Shown one piece after another: positions 60,401 to 64,000 of a stretch of DNA of 64,000 nt. The translations under genes and the position numbers were made by a program. The stretch covers positions 3,839,501 through 3,903,500 of the forward strand of contig OY855912.1 of the NCBI GenBank assembly GCA_963693305.1. The letters run 5' to 3'. The number at the start of each line of letters is the position of its first letter. Positions within the stretch are counted from its first letter, which is position 1. The notes under the pieces were generated by a model, which saw only the letters and a list, made by a program, of their open reading frames with translations, did not search any database and was not told the origin of the DNA. Origin of the DNA: Meandrina meandrites (lineage: Eukaryota; Cnidaria; Anthozoa; Scleractinia; Meandrinidae).

Positions 60401-63400
60401 ATAGATAAATCCGACGTTTCGGCGACATCTTGGCGCCATTGTCAAGGGAAACTAATTAAATATGCGATTTCAAGAGTAACTAAGAGTTTAGAGTTTCTAA
60501 TTTGCATAAGTTAGACAAAGACTTTAGCGCGAACTGAGTCTGATTGTACATTTAAACACGGTCGTAATTGTTTAATGAGTAACATCTCATTAATGAGACA
60601 ATCAAACTTGTTGTGGCATTTTTTCAACACGCTAAAACAATTGCGAAGGTCATCCGGAATCCAGCCTGCGTGTCTACTATCATAGTGTTTACGTACTGAC
60701 GAGGTCTTGCTTCTATGTCCATCAACGCGTACGAACAGATGGCCACGGGTGTAACCGACATACTGTATATTTCAATCATGAATAAGCGAGCGCCGCTTTA
60801 TCAACGACTGGTGCCGTTTCGGGTTATGGTTGGTAGATTTCGATCAATTTTGCATGTTTAGCTTTTTTTCAAGGTTCGTTGACTCAGTCGTCATGATCAC
60901 GATTAACGACAGCGAAGAACGATAACGCTAGTATGAGGCTTTGAACTTCAGTGTTCGCGTCAGTGTTATTGAAAGGCACATTAAAGGGGCTAGCTTGATG
61001 ACTGTTGCTTGGCAACCGTCTGTTCGAGATACAGCGTCGGTTTTGCGCAGTGGGTTACTTATATGACGTAATAGGGTTGCAGTGCCTGTTGTGGCTGTCC
61101 TGGGCGGAGGGTCTTCCTCGTCGTCTAGCTTAGGGGTATAAATCACAGATTATACATAGGGTGCTCAAGAAAGAACGCCAACATTTGGAGTTTACAGTAA
61201 TAGAGAACTTACCACGATAAGAATGACAAAATAAATCCAGTTCCACAAACCGTGGGCGTCTTGAACGTAATACATAATATCTGACCAACCCTCGAGTGTG
61301 ATCACCTGCATACAAGAAAACGAAAAATTACAAAATATTGAATGCTTTATTTTGTTTTATTAAGCTAAATCGTTTATTGTTTTTTGATAATAACTGATGC
61401 AAAACACCCTGTATATGCCAGTCACAGAGCTGAATGGGCTACCCTGCTGAAATAAAGTTTTACTTAATTGCATTAATTTACTGACTTACTTCAGGTTCTT
61501 CAAGTATATAACGTTTATTTTGCTATATGGGGGTTGACAAAAGGAGGAACGTTTTAAGGCAAAACCTGATAACAGAAAGTTCGATTAAATCGCATTTAGT
61601 TCAAACCTGCTTTTATGATTTCTGTGATATCGCGATTCCTGATTTGTTTAAATTATCAACGAGATCACAGTTGGAAAAATTAATTCTTACCACTTTATCT
61701 GTTTATTTTTCGTGTCATAAGTGACTATATCGGCTTTATTTATTGTGATCTTAGGCTGAGAACATTAAATGGTTTCAACGGGACCATTATTTTCTCCAGT
61801 TGATGGCTTTCTTTAATTTCATCGCCTGTCTGTCATTGACAATGTATCGGTACTGTAATGAGAAACTAGATCTTAATACTCACTTGAAATATGGCTACCC
61901 AGGCAATAAAAATGTTATCAAACCCAATAGCTCCCCAAGATGGGTTATCGCCCTCTTGCCGGCACTGACTGTAATATTGATTCCAGTTGACACAAGCGTT
62001 GGAGTTGTTTGACCTTTTTGTTTCGTTAAGATATTCTTCGTAGCTTAGTGTGCACTCTCGTCCAGATACCAGGTCCTTCAATGGCGGAATTGACTCACTG
62101 TTGCAGCTTTGCATGCCGGGAACACCGTCCATGGCACATACAAAGTCGGGTTCGTCAAATGATGGGATATAGAAGTCGGTTAAATTGTAACTGAGAAAAG
62201 ACAAAAATGACGTACTTATTTGAAAGATCAGCTGACTAAAGTTGTAACGCATGATTTCCAGAGGTAAAAAGAAGGGAATTGCGCAGCCTTTTAGCAACGC
62301 AAGCTGAACCCGCCGCGCTATATTTCTTTCACTTGTTGCTTGGTCTATTTTGAAACCTGCTGAAAACTGACTATTTTTATTCAGGCTTTCTTAAAAGCTT
62401 TGATAAAATTGTACAACGCCATCAAAACGAATCTAGCAAGTTTTGTAACGAGTAACAACGTCACATCGTGCTCCCATGCGCGCGCAAAAAGACGTTTGTT
62501 ACCTTGGGTCATTGCCAGTCATTCTCACCCCTCCCCCTCCCCCATCCCCGAGCTCTCATATCATTTCGTTTGGTCACGCAGCCGACAAAACGAAGGTAAA
62601 TAAACGACAGGCAGGCCCTGGGGGAGAGAATAGCTCAGATTATGCACCTGCACTATCCTTAACAAATAGGAATCATATCACACATCACCTATTTTAAAGC
62701 TCTGATTCGTTTTGAGGTATATACCGCCGGCATTTTTTTCAATAGGATTAAAATCCATACCTCTCTGCGGATACATTTAGCGGTAAATCAAGGAAGCATC
62801 TTCCTCTAAGCGTCCCTCGCCATAATTGGACAGCAACAATACCAAAAATAGCAAAAATAAAGAAACAAATGGCTAGGACATTCCACAGCATGGGCAATGT
62901 GTCCAACAATAACGTCACAAGAATCCGAATACCTGGAATGAAAAAAAAAATAGCGAATAAATTACAAGCCTGTGCAACCAGGCTCTTCTTGTTTTCTTAG
63001 CTCAGCATGAAAAGTGGGCTTCGTTAACCTATTAAGAGATACGGATATAAAACAGATTGAAAGAAATTCCAACAAGTGTTCCAATTAAAGAAATGAAGCA
63101 AGAACAAACCAATACACACGTGAGCAATATATCCAAAATACTAATTCTCTATACTGTTGCCATACTTTTTGTTAATATTCCGTTTTGAGAAGACGGTTTT
63201 GCATCAACATCAGTTAACCGAAATTAGCCCTTTTTCATTGCTGTTTAAGAGAAGTTTTATGACCTAAAAGGTTTCTTTGTAATTCAATAACAAAATATTT
63301 CAAGCCTACCAGTATCCTTGGGTTCAATGGCGCTAATAGGAAAAACAGTTGAAAATTCGAGCACTTAGCTTATAAAAATAAGAAAAATGGACAAGATCTG

Positions 63401-64000
63401 GGAAAGATGTTGTCTGGCGGATGTCTACTAACTTGGAACTCTGTTAATCGCTCGGAGTGGTCTGAGGACACGGATAGCTCGGACAGCACTCAGGTACTCT
63501 CCTTGGTTATATAGCAGCTCAAACGTCCTAACAACAACAACAACAACAAAATTAACAAAAAAAAATGGGAAAAGTTTGCATTATTGGGAAAATAGCGTGA
63601 AATTTCACTTCCGGTTGGCTGGAAAACCGCGCGAGGAAAGGACCTGGGGCTTGACGAGCAGTGATGTAAAAACAAAAACTTGCTCACAAGAAACAAACAA
63701 ACCGAACAGGAAATTTACTAAGTTTTGTTGCCGGAAATCCAGAAAAAACAGCAGCAATACTCTTAAGTAAATTCCCTGTTCGGTTTGTTTTTTTCTTGCG
63801 AACATTTTCTGGTTTTGACGTCACGGATCGTAATAAGCCCCCTGGTCATTACATTCTCTATCTGACTACCATTCAAACAATAAATGTGTTATTTCATGAA
63901 AGAGACAACATTTAATTTAAATATCTTACCCCGCAGCCACAATGAAGCAATCAAGACGATTCCACGACTCGGCAAAATACGCCATCTTTCCAAACAGACC
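44393..64000 (-). CDS. Cav3: T-type (Cav3) voltage-gated calcium channel alpha-1 subunit, 5'-partial
   Basis: Pore-forming subunit of a low-voltage-activated calcium channel in the plasma membrane. 26 coding exons with consistent phase and GT/AG borders yield 1,798 residues, from domain I S2-S3 to the stop; upstream exons lie beyond 64000. Four 6-TM domains are read. Voltage-sensor S4 segments include [42 protein letters not shown] and [12 protein letters not shown]. Selectivity filters are TLEGW, TQEDW, TKDGW and TGDNW, the E-E-D-D ring diagnostic of T-type channels (L- and N-types have E-E-E-E). The I-II linker has the gating-brake helix region and a His tract, as in vertebrate Cav3. No IQ or EF-hand follows domain IV, also as in Cav3. 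Exons are given with each domain entry. The overall family call is firm; orthology to a single vertebrate paralogue is not implied. Confidence 0.95.
46101..49694 (-). CDS. Cav3: Cav3 domain IV exons
   Basis: Exons 49546-49694 (S1: [19 protein letters not shown]), 48845-48954 (S2), 47940-48067 (S3-S4: [38 protein letters not shown]), 47549-47619 ([20 protein letters not shown]), 46917-46995 (S5: [20 protein letters not shown]) and 46101-46222 (pore: [20 protein letters not shown]). The filter residue is Asp. LPINPTIIR is a Cav3 signature. Confidence 0.94.
46625..46840. repeat. MITE with CAGGGCCGTAGGCAGG ends
   Basis: Left end cagggccgtaggcagg and right end cctgcctacggctctg are inverted with one mismatch. 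A G run lies next to the left end and a C-rich stretch near the right. No clear target duplication. In the intron between two domain IV exons of the channel. Confidence 0.75.
49158..49345. repeat. G-run / C-run flanked low-complexity segment
   Basis: A run of 12 G at 49160-49171 and a C run at 49304-49318 face each other across about 130 bases; outer parts pair only loosely. Probably a decayed G-tract element like that at 23148. Confidence 0.35.
50026..53876 (-). CDS. Cav3: Cav3 domain III exons
   Basis: Exons 53753-53876 (S1), 53469-53537 (S2), 52843-53027 (S3-S4), 52208-52334 (S4-S5), 51583-51708 (extracellular loop), 50522-50611 (pore [19 protein letters not shown]), 50026-50209 (S6 [20 protein letters not shown] and [20 protein letters not shown]). 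The filter residue is Asp. The long Lys/Glu helix after S6 matches the start of the III-IV linker in Cav3. Confidence 0.94.
50905..50995 (-). mobile_element. tRNA-derived SINE, head portion, minus strand
   Basis: Minus strand reads tgtagcctaatggccagcgc (A box) and ggtccgggttcgagccctgg (B box), then ccggggtcaagaaagacact. Same family as 41753; truncated shortly after the head. In a channel intron. Confidence 0.75.
54113..54324. mobile_element. CAGGGACCGCG MITE, 5-bp target duplication
   Basis: Ends cagggaccgcgga and cgcggtccctg, flanked by atctt on both sides. Its left ~75 bases are the inverse of 32100-32174, so it is a short relative of the element at 30795. In a channel intron between linker exon and domain III. 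Confidence 0.85.
54391..55792 (-). CDS. Cav3: Cav3 II-III linker exons
   Basis: Exons 55682-55792, 54691-54837 and 54391-54497 keep phase and open frame between IIS6 and IIIS1. They encode a Ser/Thr-rich linker ([39 protein letters not shown]) and a pre-IIIS1 segment [18 protein letters not shown] similar to the Cav3 consensus. The linker, about 120 residues, is much shorter than the roughly 400 of vertebrate Cav3. Donors at 55681 and 54690 (gtatgc, gtctgt) are ordinary to weak, so alternative linker exons are possible. Confidence 0.75.
56306..58375 (-). CDS. Cav3: Cav3 domain II exons
   Basis: Exons 58224-58375 (S2-S3: [20 protein letters not shown]), 56679-56982 (S4 [20 protein letters not shown]5 [20 protein letters not shown], start of pore [14 protein letters not shown]) and 56306-56464 ([16 protein letters not shown]6 [16 protein letters not shown]). 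The filter residue is Glu, as expected for domain II. The intron between the first two exons holds the 423-bp direct repeats. Confidence 0.94.
57119..58095. mobile_element. 423-bp direct repeats around a 131-bp core (TRIM-like or tandem duplication)
   Basis: Copies 57119-57541 and 57673-58095 differ at only a handful of bases. Both begin tgctgcacattttcactg. An exact 11-base repeat ataaaaaatca lies 4 bases before the first copy (57104-57114) and immediately after the second (58096-58106). Open frames of 82 codons in each copy mirror each other and show no known motif. It could be a miniature LTR-type element or a partial tandem duplication; neither a clear primer-binding site nor a polypurine tract is seen. 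Confidence 0.6.
59001..60059 (-). CDS. Cav3: Cav3 exon: IS6, I-II linker, IIS1
   Basis: A single 1,059-base exon. It starts with IS6 ([19 protein letters not shown]) and the conserved [12 protein letters not shown]. Exon residues 53-80 ([17 protein letters not shown] and on) match the amphipathic gating-brake segment. A strongly basic stretch ([10 protein letters not shown]) precedes the histidine tract. Next comes a long low-complexity Ala/Ser region, an acidic stretch ([20 protein letters not shown]) and IIS1 ([20 protein letters not shown]). The frame is open throughout and both splice junctions are phase 0. Confidence 0.93.
59700..59744 (-). repeat. Histidine tract in I-II linker
   Basis: Eleven His, one Tyr, three His, encoded by mixed CAT and CAC codons, then VHC. 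Vertebrate Cav3 channels have a similar His-run-Tyr-His at the same place. Mixed codon use argues against simple recent triplet slippage. May bind divalent metal; that is inference. Confidence 0.85.
60184..60310. repeat. Short fold-back element
   Basis: Arms tgtggttcaatttaatc...attttattttcc and the inverse ggaaaataaagtttgaaccatag...ttgaaccaca pair well around a ~45-base loop. In the intron before IS6. Confidence 0.7.
60511..60771 (-). pseudogene. Penelope-like retroelement GIY-YIG endonuclease fragment
   Basis: An 86-codon frame ending at TAA (60511-60513) reads [17 protein letters not shown], a run with KHY and [27 protein letters not shown] and [13 protein letters not shown]. This is the C-terminal GIY-YIG nuclease with its conserved tail found in Penelope-like elements. 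Upstream the frame hits a stop at 60772-60774 and no RT is found, so it is a truncated copy. The following minus-strand DNA (to about 60360, with gacgtttcggcgac inverse) is probably its 3' untranslated part. Confidence 0.8.
60772..61212. other. Channel intron remainder
   Basis: Nothing recognised beyond a possible further part of the Penelope-like copy at 60772-60800. Confidence 0.4.
61213..64000 (-). CDS. Cav3: Cav3 domain I exons (S2-S3 to start of S6)
   Basis: Exons 63930-64000 (cut by the window), 63433-63527, 62761-62932, 61884-62190, 61213-61305. They encode [12 protein letters not shown] (S3), S4 [19 protein letters not shown]5 [15 protein letters not shown], a long Cys-rich extracellular loop (exon 61884-62190: FVCAMDG, MQSC, GREC, NACVNW, SQC) and the pore [17 protein letters not shown]. 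The filter Glu codon is at 61291-61293. The Cys pattern of this loop is a T-type feature. Confidence 0.93.

Overview
The window is nuclear DNA of an animal, most likely an anthozoan cnidarian (probably a reef-building coral). The reasons are intron-split genes with GT/AG junctions, a tandem cluster of HEPN(DZIP3-type)-NACHT-LRR receptors of the kind expanded in corals, a metazoan T-type calcium channel with introns, and a dense load of fold-back elements, tRNA-derived SINEs, LINE and Penelope-like fragments. Species was not determined; no database search was possible.

Region 1 (about 1-30.7 kb, + strand) holds three tandem NLR-like genes. Each has a short non-coding leader exon ending in the same splice donor (1510, 12192, 25896), a HEPN-plus-coiled-coil exon (4000-4702, 14681-15380, 27108-27795), and one large exon with the NACHT NTPase and a leucine-rich-repeat array (5748-8611, 16860-19393, 28528-30611). 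All three reading frames are open with intact Walker A and B. The obvious difference is LRR number: 12, 8 and 3 full repeats. The HEPN domain keeps an Arg-Asn-x4-His motif like that of HEPN ribonucleases in all three copies, so the cluster is a candidate innate-immune system in which a NACHT-LRR sensor is joined to an RNA-targeting effector. Upstream DNA of genes 2 and 3 is paralogous, so promoter and gene were copied together.

Region 2 (30.7-33.9 kb) is transposon-rich spacer with nested fold-back elements that still show target-site duplications.

Region 3 (33,909-42,694, + strand) is a 14-exon gene for a 448-residue DESI1-like (PPPDE) isopeptidase fused to a PUL domain, linking SUMO/ubiquitin removal to a Cdc48/p97-binding module. 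Its introns hold a degenerate minisatellite, a TA-flanked MITE, a SINE with a perfect 14-bp target duplication, and other elements.

Region 4 (44,393 to beyond 64,000, - strand) is a Cav3 (T-type) calcium channel alpha-1 gene converging on the isopeptidase gene. 26 coding exons (1,798 residues) are visible from domain I S2/S3 to the stop codon; the 5' end lies outside the window. Selectivity residues read E-E-D-D, and the I-II linker has the gating-brake segment and a histidine tract. Introns hold a Penelope-like endonuclease fragment, a pair of near-identical 423-bp direct repeats and several MITEs.

A recurrent pattern of note is that many of the non-autonomous elements here contain a direct-orientation array of one short word, a different word in each element.
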